Assembly: GCF_000719865.1 (NCBI RefSeq)
Contig: NZ_JOID01000009.1
Span: 1-64,000 of the forward strand
Source: Streptomyces albus subsp. albus
GTDB lineage: Bacteria > Actinomycetota > Actinomycetes > Streptomycetales > Streptomycetaceae
Direction: 5' to 3'
Length of the DNA: 64,000 bases
Shown: one piece after another, positions 1-11,128 of the stretch
How the letters are laid out: each line of letters starts with the position of its first letter
Numbering within the stretch: position 1 is the stretch's first letter
Notes under the pieces: model-generated
The model's input: only the letters and a program-made list of their open reading frames with translations
Database searches by the model: none
Told to the model about the DNA's origin: nothing
Made by a program: the position numbers and the translations under genes

Positions 1-300
1 GAACGGACGCTTCCTTCGGCCCCGTCTCCGGGCCCTCCGGGCGCTTCCCTTCGGTGTTTCCAACCTTACCAGACGCTTTCCGGGCCGCTTTCCCGCCCGC
101 ATTTCGCTCCAGTGGCCGTTGGAATGGCCTTTGCCTTTCGACTGATCCGACGTTATCAGACGTGTTTCGACCGAAGCTAATCGGCTTGTGTTTCCACTGA
201 TGAATGTCGAGCGCTCCGTCAAATCTGCATTCGACCGGGAGCGGAGGTGATCTTATCGGTTGCCAACCGGCCTGTCCAAGCCGTCATGGCAACCATGTAA
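1..300 (-). promoter_or_regulatory. rRNA operon promoter and leader region (16S lies left of window)
   Basis: Read on the minus strand, this gene-free and relatively AT-rich stretch ends in the typical Streptomyces rrn leader. It has a TAAGGT -10-like hexamer (63-68), followed by GGTTGGAAACACC, GAAGGGAAGCGCCCGGAGG and finally GGAAGCGTCCGTTC at the very edge. I recognise these from known streptomycete 16S leaders. Further -10/-35-like patches (TTGACG at 217-222, TGATAACGT and GATTAGCT) suggest several tandem promoters, as described for rrnD of S. coelicolor. The assignment rests on remembered leader sequence. The 16S gene itself is not visible. Confidence 0.8.
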
Positions 301-313
301 AGCTACCTCCCCT

Positions 314-336
314 GGTTCCCCGTGTCAAACGGGACC
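314..336 (-). terminator. possible terminator after the SpoIIM-like gene
   Basis: An imperfect hairpin (GGTTCCCCGT against ACGGGACC, with a 5-base loop) lies about 45 bases past the stop of the SpoIIM-like gene and before the rrn promoters. The stem has bulges, so this is tentative. Confidence 0.35.
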
Positions 337-381
337 CCTGGGCGAAGAGGAGGCTAGCACTTCCGCCGGGTCCGACGCACA

Positions 382-1389
382 TCAGGCGGCGGCGGGTTGC
401 CCCGGGCTGCGGTCGGCGGCGGTCACGTCCCCGGTCTCCCCCGCCCGGGCATGCCTGCCTCCGAGTCCGTAGACGTACGCCAGGAAGAGCAGCTCGGCGA
501 CGACCCCGATGCCGATCCGGGCCCAGGTGGGGAGGCCCGACGGTGTCACGAAGCCTTCGATGGCGCCCGACACGAACAGGACCACGGCGAGGCCGATCGC
601 CATGCCCATCGCCGCGCGGCCCTCTTCGGCCAGGGCCGTGCGGCGTTCCCGGCCACCCGGGTCGATCACGGTCCAGCCCAGGCGGAGACCGGTGCCCGCG
701 GCCACGAAGACCGCGGTCAGCTCCAGCAGGCCGTGCGGGAGGATCAGGCCGAGAAAGACGTCGAGGCGGCCGGCCGCGGACATCAGGCCGATGCCGATGC
801 CCAGGTTGAGCATGTTCTGCAGGAGCACCCACAGGACGGGCAGCCCCAGGAAGACGCCCAGCACGAGGGAGATCGCGGCGACCTGCGCGTTGTTCGTCCA
901 GACCTGGGCGGCGAAGGAGGTGGCGGCGTGCGTGGAGTAGTACGACTCGTACTGGCCACCGGGGCGCGTCATCTCCCGGAGCTCCTCCGGGGCCGCGATG
1001 GCGGCCTGGACCTCCGGGTGCGCGCCGATCCACCAGCCGAACGCCGCCGCGACCAGGACGGAGACCAGAGCGGTGGTCAGCCACCAGTGACGAGTGCGGT
1101 AGAGCGCGGCGGGGAAGCCGGCGACGAGGAAATGGCCGGCGTCGCGCCAGCTCGCGCGCCGGGTCCCGGTCACGGTGCTGCGCGCGCGGGCGGTGAGCTG
1201 GGTGAGGCGGCCGGTGAGCTGCGGATCCGGGGCGCTGGACTGGAGTTGGGACAGGTGGGTGGCCGTCCGCTGGTAGAGGGCCACCAGTTCGTCGGCCTCC
1301 GCGCCGGTGAGTTTGCCGCGCCGGCGCAGCAGAGCGTCCAGCCGGTCCCACTCCGCGCGGTGGGCGGTCACGAAGACATCGAGGTCCAT
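382..1389 (-). CDS. SpoIIM-like (DUF95) integral membrane protein
   Basis: This is a 335-residue polytopic membrane protein of the stage II sporulation protein M family. A roughly 110-residue charged, helical N-terminal part is followed by about five hydrophobic segments, with the family-like HGLLEL and EGFVTPS stretches near the middle and end. ATG 1389 is chosen because AGGAG precedes it by 7 bases and the family N-terminus begins here; the frame stays open upstream but is not supported. It is transcribed divergently from an RDD membrane protein 130 bp away, a pairing common in actinobacteria. In firmicutes SpoIIM belongs to a peptidoglycan-remodelling complex. Actinobacterial members have no proven role. 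Confidence 0.85.
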   Translation of the reverse strand: MDLDVFVTAHRAEWDRLDALLRRRGKLTGAEADELVALYQRTATHLSQLQSSAPDPQLTGRLTQLTARARSTVTGTRRASWRDAGHFLVAGFPAALYRTRHWWLTTALVSVLVAAAFGWWIGAHPEVQAAIAAPEELREMTRPGGQYESYYSTHAATSFAAQVWTNNAQVAAISLVLGVFLGLPVLWVLLQNMLNLGIGIGLMSAAGRLDVFLGLILPHGLLELTAVFVAAGTGLRLGWTVIDPGGRERRTALAEEGRAAMGMAIGLAVVLFVSGAIEGFVTPSGLPTWARIGIGVVAELLFLAYVYGLGGRHARAGETGDVTAADRSPGQPAAA

Positions 1390-1519
1390 GGACGCTGCTC
1401 CTGGGGATGTTCGGGACCGTATCCGCTCCCCAGCTTGGCAGACGGGGAAACGGCGACGGCAGACTGGGGGAAGGGAGCCGGGCGGGCAGGACGGCTCAAG
1501 GCTGAGGGAGGACACCCGC

Positions 1520-2560
1520 GTGAGTGAGCTCATCACCGGTGAGGCGGTGGTGCTCGGGTTGCGTCCCGCGAAGCTGCCGAGCCGCACCCTGGCAGTGGTC
1601 ATCGATCTGCTGGTCGCCTTCGCCGTGTACGTGGCCGTCACGATGGCGCTGACGGCCGCCGTGTCCTCGCTGGACGAGGCGGCGAACGCGGCGGTGTCGG
1701 TGGCGGCGTTCATGCTGGTTCTGGTGGGAGTGCCGATCGCCGTGGAGACGCTGACCCGCGGCCGGTCGCTGGGGAAGCTGGTCTGCGGACTGCGCGTGGT
1801 ACGGGACGACGGCGGGCCGATCCGCTTCCGGCACGCGCTGGTCCGGGGAGCGGTGGGGGCCGTGGAGATCCTGATGACGTTCGGAGTGATCGCGGTGATC
1901 GCCTCGCTGGTGTCGGCGCGGGGGCGGCGGCTCGGCGACGTCTTCGCGGGCACCCTCGTCGTACGGGAACGGGTGCCCGCTCAGCGGACGGGTGCGGTTC
2001 CCGCGGCGCCGGCCTGGCTGCACGGGCGCTTCGCGGCGCTGGACCTGTCCCGCGTACCGGACGCGCTCTGGCTGGCGATTCGCCAGTACCTCACCCGGAT
2101 GGAACAGCTCGACCCGGACGTGGGCGCACCGCTGGCGGAGCGGCTGGCGGCGGATCTCGCGGCGTGCACGGGAGCGCCCGTGCCGGCGGATGTGCCGCCC
2201 GCGATGTATCTGGCGGGAGTGGTGGCCGAGCGGCAGGCACGGGACTCCCAGCGGGTTCTGCCGGCGGCCGCGGACCCGCGGGGGCACGGGGCGCCCCTGG
2301 CCGGCGGGGCTGTGTTCGGTGAAGCCGGGGCCGGTGGAGCGGCCTCGCCCAGCTGGGCGGCTCCGTCCGGTGAGTCGCCCGGCCCGGGCGGGCGCTCTGC
2401 GGGGAGCGGGACTGTGGCGTCGTCCGCGTCGTCCATCGCTGCGCCGCCGGGGGCTGCCGGCGGTGCGAACGGCGGCGTGGCCCGCGACGAGGGCGCGGCG
2501 GACGGCGAGGCATCGCGGAGCGGTTCCGGTGCGGCTACGGGGTTCGTGCCGCCGGGGTAG
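1520..2560 (+). CDS. RDD family membrane protein
   Basis: This 346-residue protein has an RDD domain in the first ~155 residues: a PSRTLA start to helix 1, two long hydrophobic helices, the GRSLGKLVCGLRVV motif and a third helix ending in GRRLGDVFAGT. A soluble, alanine- and glycine-rich tail of about 190 residues follows. The GTG start is preceded by GGGAGG with 8-base spacing. RDD proteins are membrane proteins of mostly unknown function; some act in ion transport. Divergence from the SpoIIM-like gene suggests a shared promoter region (1390-1519). The low-complexity tail is probably disordered. Confidence 0.88.
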   Translation: MSELITGEAVVLGLRPAKLPSRTLAVVIDLLVAFAVYVAVTMALTAAVSSLDEAANAAVSVAAFMLVLVGVPIAVETLTRGRSLGKLVCGLRVVRDDGGPIRFRHALVRGAVGAVEILMTFGVIAVIASLVSARGRRLGDVFAGTLVVRERVPAQRTGAVPAAPAWLHGRFAALDLSRVPDALWLAIRQYLTRMEQLDPDVGAPLAERLAADLAACTGAPVPADVPPAMYLAGVVAERQARDSQRVLPAAADPRGHGAPLAGGAVFGEAGAGGAASPSWAAPSGESPGPGGRSAGSGTVASSASSIAAPPGAAGGANGGVARDEGAADGEASRSGSGAATGFVPPG

Positions 2561-2871
2561 GCGTCGGTGCGGGCCGTCCCCGCGCGATGCCGCGCGCCCG
2601 GCGGCCCGCCGGGGGCGCGGGCCGGGGCGGCGCGGACGGGGGCTCTTGTGGCCGGTCCGTGGCAGGTGTCGCCGCCGCTAGGGGCGGCGGGGCGCGCGGG
2701 GGACGCGGGGAGCGGGACACGGAAGGTGCGCGACGGCGCGGGGAGCGAGACGCGCGCGGGGACGTAGGGCGCGTGTGACGCGGAAGGCGCACGGGACGTG
2801 GGGCGCGCGTAGGGCGCGCGGGACGCCGAGCCGTAGGGCGGCGGAGCACGCGCGGGGCGGCGGGGACAGCG
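2561..2871. other. 311-bp intergenic, very GC-rich
   Basis: This is a convergent gap between the RDD gene and the unknown protein gene. It is rich in GGGCGCGCG-type near-repeats. I see no convincing gene, promoter or clean terminator hairpin in it. Confidence 0.5.
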
Positions 2872-3486
2872 TTACGGGAAGGCCGAGGGCGGGGAGTCGA
2901 GGTCTTCGAGTTCGATGCCGGGGGCCGCGAGGACGACGTCGCCGGCGAGGTGAACGGCGTGCCCTTCGCCCGTGTCCAGGTCGGTGACCCGGTATTCGTC
3001 CACGGTCAGCGGGCCGTTGTCGGTGGCGTGTGCTTCGCTTCTCAGCAGCGCCCAGGACTGGTCCAGGGTGCGCGGGGCCAGCACCGGGGCGGTCAGGGCG
3101 ACGAGGCGGACGCGGGTGGCGGGCCCGCCGGGGATGAGCCGCAGCAGCCGGGCCGTGGCGACGAGGAACGCGGGCGAGGCGCCGGTGAAGGCCCGGGCGG
3201 GGGCGTTGCCCTCGGCGGCCCGGGCGCCCTCGGGGTCCGTGCGGACCCAGGTGACGCCGTCGAGCGCGGCGCCGCGGACACGCCAGTCCCCGGCGTGGAG
3301 TTCGAGGCGGAGCGGCCGGCCCAGCTGGTCGGTCGTCAGGTCGACCGAGCCGGAGGGAGCACCGGAGGGGCCGGTGGTCCGTGCCGTGTAGCGCCATCCG
3401 GAGGGGCCGGGGGCGCAGTGGAAGTGTTCCTCGCCGAGGGGGGTGTGGTCGTGGGGGTCGTGGAGCGAGTAGCGGCCGCGGGGCAT
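2872..3486 (-). CDS. conserved hypothetical protein, 204 aa
   Basis: I do not recognise this family. It is a soluble 204-residue protein with no signal peptide or membrane segment. The pattern is beta-rich, with alternating hydrophobic residues (GRPLRLELHAGDWRVRG, then DEYRVTDLDTGEGHAVHL), and the acidic C-terminus ends in EDLDSPPSAFP. The ATG has AAGGAAG upstream. It lies 72 bp downstream of ahcY on the same strand, with a strong hairpin between them, so it may be transcribed separately or by read-through. Streptomycete-type codon use throughout supports it as a real gene. Confidence 0.8.
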   Translation of the reverse strand: MPRGRYSLHDPHDHTPLGEEHFHCAPGPSGWRYTARTTGPSGAPSGSVDLTTDQLGRPLRLELHAGDWRVRGAALDGVTWVRTDPEGARAAEGNAPARAFTGASPAFLVATARLLRLIPGGPATRVRLVALTAPVLAPRTLDQSWALLRSEAHATDNGPLTVDEYRVTDLDTGEGHAVHLAGDVVLAAPGIELEDLDSPPSAFP

Positions 3487-3504
3487 GGGGCTTCCTTGAC
3501 GGGG

Positions 3505-3533
3505 CGGGCCCCCGCACGGTGCGCGGGGGCCCG
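3505..3533 (-). terminator. terminator downstream of ahcY
   Basis: A perfect 11-bp inverted repeat (CGGGCCCCCGC with its complement, 7-base loop) begins 26 bases past the ahcY stop, as expected of a streptomycete hairpin terminator without a U-tract. Confidence 0.65.
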
Positions 3534-3558
3534 TCTCGCCGGGTGGGTGCCGGTGCTG

Positions 3559-6338
<2,780 letters not shown>

Positions 6339-6425
6339 GGGTGCTGTATGTCCTTCCCTCGTGACGCGGCACGGGCGCCGCGCTGCGGCCGCACATTGTT
6401 GCAGTTCCGGCCGGCCGCGGTGGCG

Positions 6426-7622
6426 TCAGGCCGCGACCGTCGCGCGGAAGACGGTTCCGGCGCCGGAGAGTTCGGCGGTCTCACCGGCCGCCGCGTACGC
6501 GGAATCGCCCGGGCGGAGCGCCAGACCGCGGCCGTCGTCCCCGGTGAGCAGCACGGAACCGGCGGTGCAGAGGAGGATCTGCGGTCTGCCGGAGGGGAGA
6601 TGACGGGGCGCCTCGCCCTCGGCGCGGGCGAAGCGGGAGAGCCGGAACTCCCCGGCCGGGGTCTCGTACGTCTCCTCGCCGTTCACCGCCTCGGGGCGGA
6701 GGATGCCGGGGGCGGTCGCCTCGAAGCGGGTGATGCGGAGGAGTTCGGGCACGTCGATGTGTTTGGGGGTGAGGCCGCAGCGCAGGACGTTGTCGGAGTT
6801 GGCCATCAGCTCCACTCCGAGCCCCTGGAGATAGGCGTGCGGGACTCCGGCACCGAGGTAGAGCGCCTCGCCGGGCTGGAGCCGCACGTGGTTGAGCAGC
6901 ATGGCGGCGATCACGCCGGGGTCGCCGGGGTGGTGCCGGGCGATGGAGGCGTGAGCGGCGTACGTCTCCCGGTGCGGGCCGGGGCTCTCGGCGAGCCGTT
7001 CGGCGGCCCTCCCGGCCTGGCGGGCGGTCTCGGCCATTTCCCTGCGGTCGGCGGTGAGGACGGCCGTGAGGACCTCGCGGAGGGCACCGCTCTCCGGTTC
7101 GGCCCGCAGGATGTCCCCGTACGGCTTGAGGGAGTCGACGCCGAGGCCGTCGAACAGTTCGGCCGTCTCGGCGGCCGGGCGGAAGCCGCACAGGCCCTCG
7201 AACGGCGTGAGGGCGCAGATCAGTTCGGGCTTGTGGTTGGTGTCCTTGTAGTTGCGGTGCGGGGCGTCGACCGGGACTCCGCGGTTCTCCTCGTCGGCGA
7301 AGCCCGCCGCCGCCTGTGCGCGGTCGGGGTGCACCTGGAGGGAGAGCGGCGAGGCCGCCGCGAGCAGTTTGAGCAGGAACGGCAGCCGCGCACCGAAGCG
7401 TTCGACCACCCGTTCGCCCAGTTCGCCGGCCGGGTCGGCGTCGATCACCTCGGAGAGCGGTACGGGGCCGGCGCCGCGGTCCAGCAGGGACGGGGCGCCG
7501 GGGTGGGCGCCCATCCAGAGTTCGGCCTGCGGCTCACCGGTCGGTTCGGTGCCGAGCAGTTCCGGGATGGCGGTGGTGGAGCCCCAGGCGTAGGGGCGCA
7601 CGGTGTTGGCGAGGCGGTCCAT
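6426..7622 (-). CDS. manA: mannose-6-phosphate isomerase, class I
   Basis: It interconverts fructose 6-phosphate and mannose 6-phosphate, the entry step to GDP-mannose. The 398-residue type I enzyme has the zinc-site segments SLQVHPDRAQAAAGF and NYKDTNHKPELICAL, followed by GAGVPHAYLQGLGVELMANSDN and CGLTPKHIDVPELL. ATG 7622 begins the conserved MDRLANTVRPYAWGS; the longer open frame upstream is repeat-rich and unsupported. It lies downstream of an SIS-domain isomerase but is separated from it by a hairpin and a repeat-containing gap, so it may have its own promoter. Confidence 0.97.
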   Translation of the reverse strand: MDRLANTVRPYAWGSTTAIPELLGTEPTGEPQAELWMGAHPGAPSLLDRGAGPVPLSEVIDADPAGELGERVVERFGARLPFLLKLLAAASPLSLQVHPDRAQAAAGFADEENRGVPVDAPHRNYKDTNHKPELICALTPFEGLCGFRPAAETAELFDGLGVDSLKPYGDILRAEPESGALREVLTAVLTADRREMAETARQAGRAAERLAESPGPHRETYAAHASIARHHPGDPGVIAAMLLNHVRLQPGEALYLGAGVPHAYLQGLGVELMANSDNVLRCGLTPKHIDVPELLRITRFEATAPGILRPEAVNGEETYETPAGEFRLSRFARAEGEAPRHLPSGRPQILLCTAGSVLLTGDDGRGLALRPGDSAYAAAGETAELSGAGTVFRATVAA

Positions 7623-7824
7623 GGCTCGGTGCTTTCTGCGGGATGCGGGCGGGGGTCGCGTACAGGTCCGGTCCGCCGGCCGCGGCGGCGTCGGACGGGC
7701 GTATGTCCGTACGCGCGTGCGGGCCGGCGGCCCGGGGCCGTCGCCTGCGTGATCGGGGCGGCCGGGGCCGGTGGGCGGCCGCCTGGCGCGTGGCCGCCCG
7801 GTCGGTGCGCGGCCGCCCGGTCGG

Positions 7825-7868
7825 TGCGTGCTCTGTGCGTGCTCTGTGCGTGTTCTGTGCGTGCTGTC
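7825..7868. repeat. four tandem 11-bp units in the gap before manA
   Basis: TGCGTGCTCTG occurs twice perfectly, once with one change and once with a diverged end, directly after a duplicated GGCCGCCCGGTCGGTGCG (ends near 7827). Together with the hairpin at 7895-7938 this fills the 316-bp gap between manA and the SIS gene. I see no gene in it. Confidence 0.75.
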
Positions 7869-7894
7869 GGTCGGGTCCGGCGACGGAGGTCTCA

Positions 7895-7938
7895 GAGGTG
7901 CCGGGAGTGTGCGGGGTCCGCCGCGCACTCCCGGCCTC
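7895..7938 (-). terminator. hairpin immediately after the SIS-domain gene
   Basis: The stem pairs GAGG and CCGGGAGTGTGCGG with CCGCGCACTCCCGG and CCTC (one G-T pair and a 2-base bulge). It abuts the stop codon at 7939 and probably ends transcription before manA. Confidence 0.65.
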
Positions 7939-9126
7939 TCATGATCGGTCCCCGGAGGCGAGCGCCAGGTAAACGGCGGCGAAATCCGTGATGGCAAGGA
8001 GCTCCGCGGCTGCTTCGAGCACGCTGCCCTCGGAGGGTTCCAGCTCACTGACGGGGCTCTCGTGGGCCAGGGCGAACTCGCGGGCGGCGGGGGTCGGCGA
8101 GCCGGCCGTCAGGCCCTGTTCGCGGAGGAGCACCACGCGCGCGTGGAGCGCGGCGGGGTCTTCCACGCGGTCCCGGAAGAAGTCGTCCGGGTCGGCGCCC
8201 GCCGCGAAGGCGCCGGAGAGCAGCGCGGCGTGCTCGGTGAGGGCCTCGGGCAGGGCGGCGGCGAGCGCGGGACGGCCGGCGACGGCGGCCAGCGAGCGGG
8301 CGAAGTGACGGCCGGCGGCACCGGCCACGGGCCCGTCGCTCCACAGCAGCGGCAGTGACTCGGCCAGCTCGGCGGCGAGCGTCTTGGCCGGATTGCTGTA
8401 CGTGGCGACGGCGGGGCCGCAGCGCTCGGCGGTCCGGTCGAGCCGGTCGGCGACGAGCTGGATCGTGGCCGGGGGCGCCGGATGGAAGCCGGTCCGGTCG
8501 AGCAGGACCAGCAGCGGAACCAGCAGCGCCCACAGGGTGCCGGGCCGCTCCCCCGCCGCGTCGCCGGCCGGGGCCCGGCGCGGGGGCCAGGCGCCGCCCT
8601 CGTCCGCCTCCCCGGGCAGCGAGCCCTCGTTGACCGGCGCGGTGAGCGGCACGGCCAGACCATGCCGTCCCCCGACATCCCCGGTGAGGGGCGCGTCGGC
8701 CGGGCAGACCGAGACGACCGAGCAACCGCGCCGGTACGCCTGTTCGACGAGGGCCGACAGTCCGGGTTCCGTGCCGTCGGTCGTGAGGACGATCAGCAGG
8801 TCCAGCGGACCGGCCCAGCCGGGGAGCGTCCAGCGCAGCGCGCCGGGAGCGGCCAGGGCGCCGGTCGGATGGATCGGGCGGACGAGGGTGTTGCCGCCGC
8901 TGAGCGCGGCCAGCAGATCGGCGACGCAGGCGGTGGCCGGGCCGGAGCCGGCGATCAGCAGCCCCCGCGGCCGCCCGTCGGGCTTGAGGTCGGCCAGTCC
9001 GGCCTCCAGGGCGCCCCGGGCGGCGGTGCGGACGCGGGCGCCGGAACCGGCGGCGCCGCGCAGCAGGCCCCGGGTGTCGGCGCGGGCGAGTGCCTCGGGT
9101 GTGTCGAGAAGCGACTCGTCGAGCAT
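7939..9126 (-). CDS. SIS-domain protein, phosphoglucose/phosphomannose isomerase-like
   Basis: The 395-residue protein has a sugar-isomerase (SIS) fold. A phosphosugar-binding half contains IAGSGPATACVADLL and PLDLLIVLTTDGTEP. A C-terminal half contains TYSNPAKTLAAELAESLPLLWSDGPVAG. It resembles the bifunctional phosphoglucose/phosphomannose isomerase-like proteins found between manA and manB in actinobacteria (Rv3256c in M. tuberculosis). Catalytic activity is not proven for this branch. The context implies a role in hexose-phosphate supply to GDP-mannose. It starts 99 bp after the Trm112-like gene on the same strand, so it is probably cotranscribed with manB. Confidence 0.85.
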   Translation of the reverse strand: MLDESLLDTPEALARADTRGLLRGAAGSGARVRTAARGALEAGLADLKPDGRPRGLLIAGSGPATACVADLLAALSGGNTLVRPIHPTGALAAPGALRWTLPGWAGPLDLLIVLTTDGTEPGLSALVEQAYRRGCSVVSVCPADAPLTGDVGGRHGLAVPLTAPVNEGSLPGEADEGGAWPPRRAPAGDAAGERPGTLWALLVPLLVLLDRTGFHPAPPATIQLVADRLDRTAERCGPAVATYSNPAKTLAAELAESLPLLWSDGPVAGAAGRHFARSLAAVAGRPALAAALPEALTEHAALLSGAFAAGADPDDFFRDRVEDPAALHARVVLLREQGLTAGSPTPAAREFALAHESPVSELEPSEGSVLEAAAELLAITDFAAVYLALASGDRS

Positions 9127-9225
9127 CTGGTGGAGCCTCCGATCGCCGTACGGAGGGCCTGCCGTGCAGTGAGCACGCCGACCGGGCCCGGTCCGGCCGG
9201 CCCGTCCGGACCGGCGGGTCCGAGC

Positions 9226-9456
9226 CTAGGCGGGACGGCGGGCCTCGTCGACGAGGAGCACGGGGATGCCGTCCCGGACCGGGTAGGCCAGACCGCAGCC
9301 CGTGCAGACCAGCTCGGTGGTGCCGGACTCGCCGCCGGTCGTGTCGCCGGACGTCTCGCCGGTCGTGCCGGCGCCCGCGCCGCCGGACTCCTCGCGGAGG
9401 GGGGCGTGGCAGGCCGGGCAGGCGAGGATGGCGAGAAGACCGGCTTCGAGCGGCAT
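9226..9456 (-). CDS. Trm112-like zinc-knuckle protein
   Basis: This small 76-residue protein of the Trm112 family has CPAC (Cys13, Cys16) and CTGC (Cys51, Cys54) zinc-binding pairs, followed by the family-typical GLAYPVRDGIPVLLVDEARR. Eukaryotic and archaeal Trm112 activates methyltransferases. Bacterial members are uncharacterised. The loop between the cysteine pairs (about residues 22-48) is an unusual Gly/Thr/Glu/Ser-rich insertion, making the protein some 20 residues longer than I expect. It lies between manB and the SIS gene on the same strand, so the three look like one operon. Confidence 0.88.
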   Translation of the reverse strand: MPLEAGLLAILACPACHAPLREESGGAGAGTTGETSGDTTGGESGTTELVCTGCGLAYPVRDGIPVLLVDEARRPA

Positions 9457-9530
9457 GGGGCGTCCCTTTCGGTGGGCTCTCCCGGCCGGCGGGGCGGCGG
9501 GAGAAGGCGTTCGGCCTCGTCAGCGTACCG

Positions 9531-9562
9531 CCGGGCCGCACACCGCGAGGCGTGCGGCCCGG
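9531..9562 (-). terminator. hairpin between manB and the Trm112-like gene
   Basis: An 11-bp perfect stem (CCGGGCCGCAC with its complement) and a 10-base loop lie about 65 bases past the manB stop. It may only attenuate transcription of the downstream genes. Confidence 0.5.
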
Positions 9563-9627
9563 CCCGGCCGGCCGTGGCCGGCGAGCGGCAGGACCGGACC
9601 GGGTGAACGCCCGGGACCGCCGGCCGC

Positions 9628-10986
9628 TCAGGCGCGGACGATGGCGAGAACCTCGTCGCGGATCTTCTCGACGGTGCCCCGGTCGCGGGCCTCGACGTTG
9701 AGGCGCAGCAACGGCTCGGTGTTCGAGGCGCGCAGGTTGAACCACCAGTCGGCGGCGGTGACCGTCAGGCCGTCGAGTTCGTCCAGTTCGGTGCCGGGGC
9801 GGTCGGCGTAGGCGGCCCTGACGGCTGCGGCGCGGCCGGCCTGGTCCTCGACCCGGCTGTTGATCTCGCCGGAGGCGGCGTACCGGTCGTACTGCGCCAC
9901 CAGCTCCGACAGCGTGCCGGGCTGGCCGCCGAGCGCGGCGAGGACGTGGAGCGCGGCGAGCATGCCGGTGTCGGCGTTCCAGAAGTCGCGGAAGTAGTAG
10001 TGCGCGGAGTGCTCGCCACCGAAGATCGCGCCGGTGCGGGCCATCTCCCCCTTGATGAAGGAGTGCCCGACGCGGGTGCGCACGGGGGTCCCGCCGTTCT
10101 CCTCGACCACCTCGGGGACGGACCAGGAGGTGATGCAGTTGTGGATGACGGTCCCGCCGCCGTGCTTGGCGAGTTCGCGGGCGGCGACGAGGGCCGTGAC
10201 CGCGGAGGGCGAGACGGGCTCGCCGCGCTCGTCCACCACGAAGCAGCGGTCGGCGTCACCGTCGAACGCCAGGCCGATGTCGGCGCCGAGTTCCCGGACC
10301 TTCGCCTGGAGGTCGACGATGTTCTCCGGGGCCAGGGGGTTGGCCTCGTGGTTGGGGAAGGTGCCGTCCAGCTCGAAGTACATCGGGACCAGTTCGACGG
10401 GCAGGCCGTCGAGGACGGTGGGGACGGTGTGGCCGCCCATGCCGTTGCCGGCGTCCACGACGACCTTCAGCGGGCGGATGCCGGTGAGGTCGACGAGGCC
10501 GCGCAGGCAGGCGGCGTAGTCGGCGAGGACGTCCCGCTGCGTGATGGTGCCGGGGGTGTCCGCGGGGGCGGGGGCACCGCTCTCGCTCCACTCCTCGACG
10601 AGGGCCCGGATCTCCGCGAGGCCGGTGTCCTGGCCGACGGGGGTGGCGCCGGCCCGGCACATCTTGATGCCGTTGTACTGGGCCGGGTTGTGGCTGGCGG
10701 TGAACATCGCGCCGGGCAGGCCGAGTTGGCCGCTGGCGAAGTACAGCTGGTCGGTGGAGCACAGGCCGATCTCGGTGACGTCCGCGCCACGGGCGGCGGC
10801 TCCGCGGCCGAAGGCCCGGGACAGGCCCGGGGACGAGGGCCGCATGTCATGGCCGACGACAATGGCCTCCGCCCCGGTCACCCGGGCGAAGGCCGCGCCG
10901 AAGAGCTCCGCGAGCGGTTCGTCCCACTGGTCCGGGACCACACCGCGCACGTCGTACGCCTTCACGATCTGCGACAAGTCGGGCAC
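9628..10986 (-). CDS. manB: phosphomannomutase
   Basis: It converts mannose 6-phosphate to mannose 1-phosphate for GDP-mannose synthesis. The 452-residue alpha-phosphohexomutase has the phosphoserine loop TASHNP (Ser98), the metal loop DGDADR, the sugar-binding loop GEHSAHYYFRDFWNADTG and the phosphate-binding RASNTEPLLRLNVEA. The GTG start has a strong AGAAGGGGTGG upstream. The manA/SIS/manB arrangement with GDP-mannose pyrophosphorylase further on favours a mannose rather than a glucose substrate. Dual phosphoglucomutase activity is possible. Confidence 0.96.
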   Translation of the reverse strand: MPDLSQIVKAYDVRGVVPDQWDEPLAELFGAAFARVTGAEAIVVGHDMRPSSPGLSRAFGRGAAARGADVTEIGLCSTDQLYFASGQLGLPGAMFTASHNPAQYNGIKMCRAGATPVGQDTGLAEIRALVEEWSESGAPAPADTPGTITQRDVLADYAACLRGLVDLTGIRPLKVVVDAGNGMGGHTVPTVLDGLPVELVPMYFELDGTFPNHEANPLAPENIVDLQAKVRELGADIGLAFDGDADRCFVVDERGEPVSPSAVTALVAARELAKHGGGTVIHNCITSWSVPEVVEENGGTPVRTRVGHSFIKGEMARTGAIFGGEHSAHYYFRDFWNADTGMLAALHVLAALGGQPGTLSELVAQYDRYAASGEINSRVEDQAGRAAAVRAAYADRPGTELDELDGLTVTAADWWFNLRASNTEPLLRLNVEARDRGTVEKIRDEVLAIVRA

Positions 10987-11087
10987 TGCCCACCCCTTCT
11001 GGGAGTCCTATCGGAACGACAAACCTACCCGGATCGGCGCCGGCCACAGCAGGGCGGTCCGCCGGCCGGACGGTACGGAGTACGGGG

Positions 11088-11128
11088 GCGGGGCGGCGCG
11101 GCGGGTGCGCCGGGCGGCGCCGCCCCGC
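11088..11128 (-). terminator. terminator abutting the DUF3499 gene
   Basis: A 12-bp perfect stem (GCGGGGCGGCGC with its complement) begins at the base after the stop codon. The 17-base loop itself contains a smaller GC-rich stem. Confidence 0.65.

Noticed and set aside
300..345. tRNA-like GGTTCCCC...GGGACC stem
   Set aside because: It lacks the acceptor, anticodon and T-loop arrangement of a tRNA and is better read as a terminator-like hairpin.
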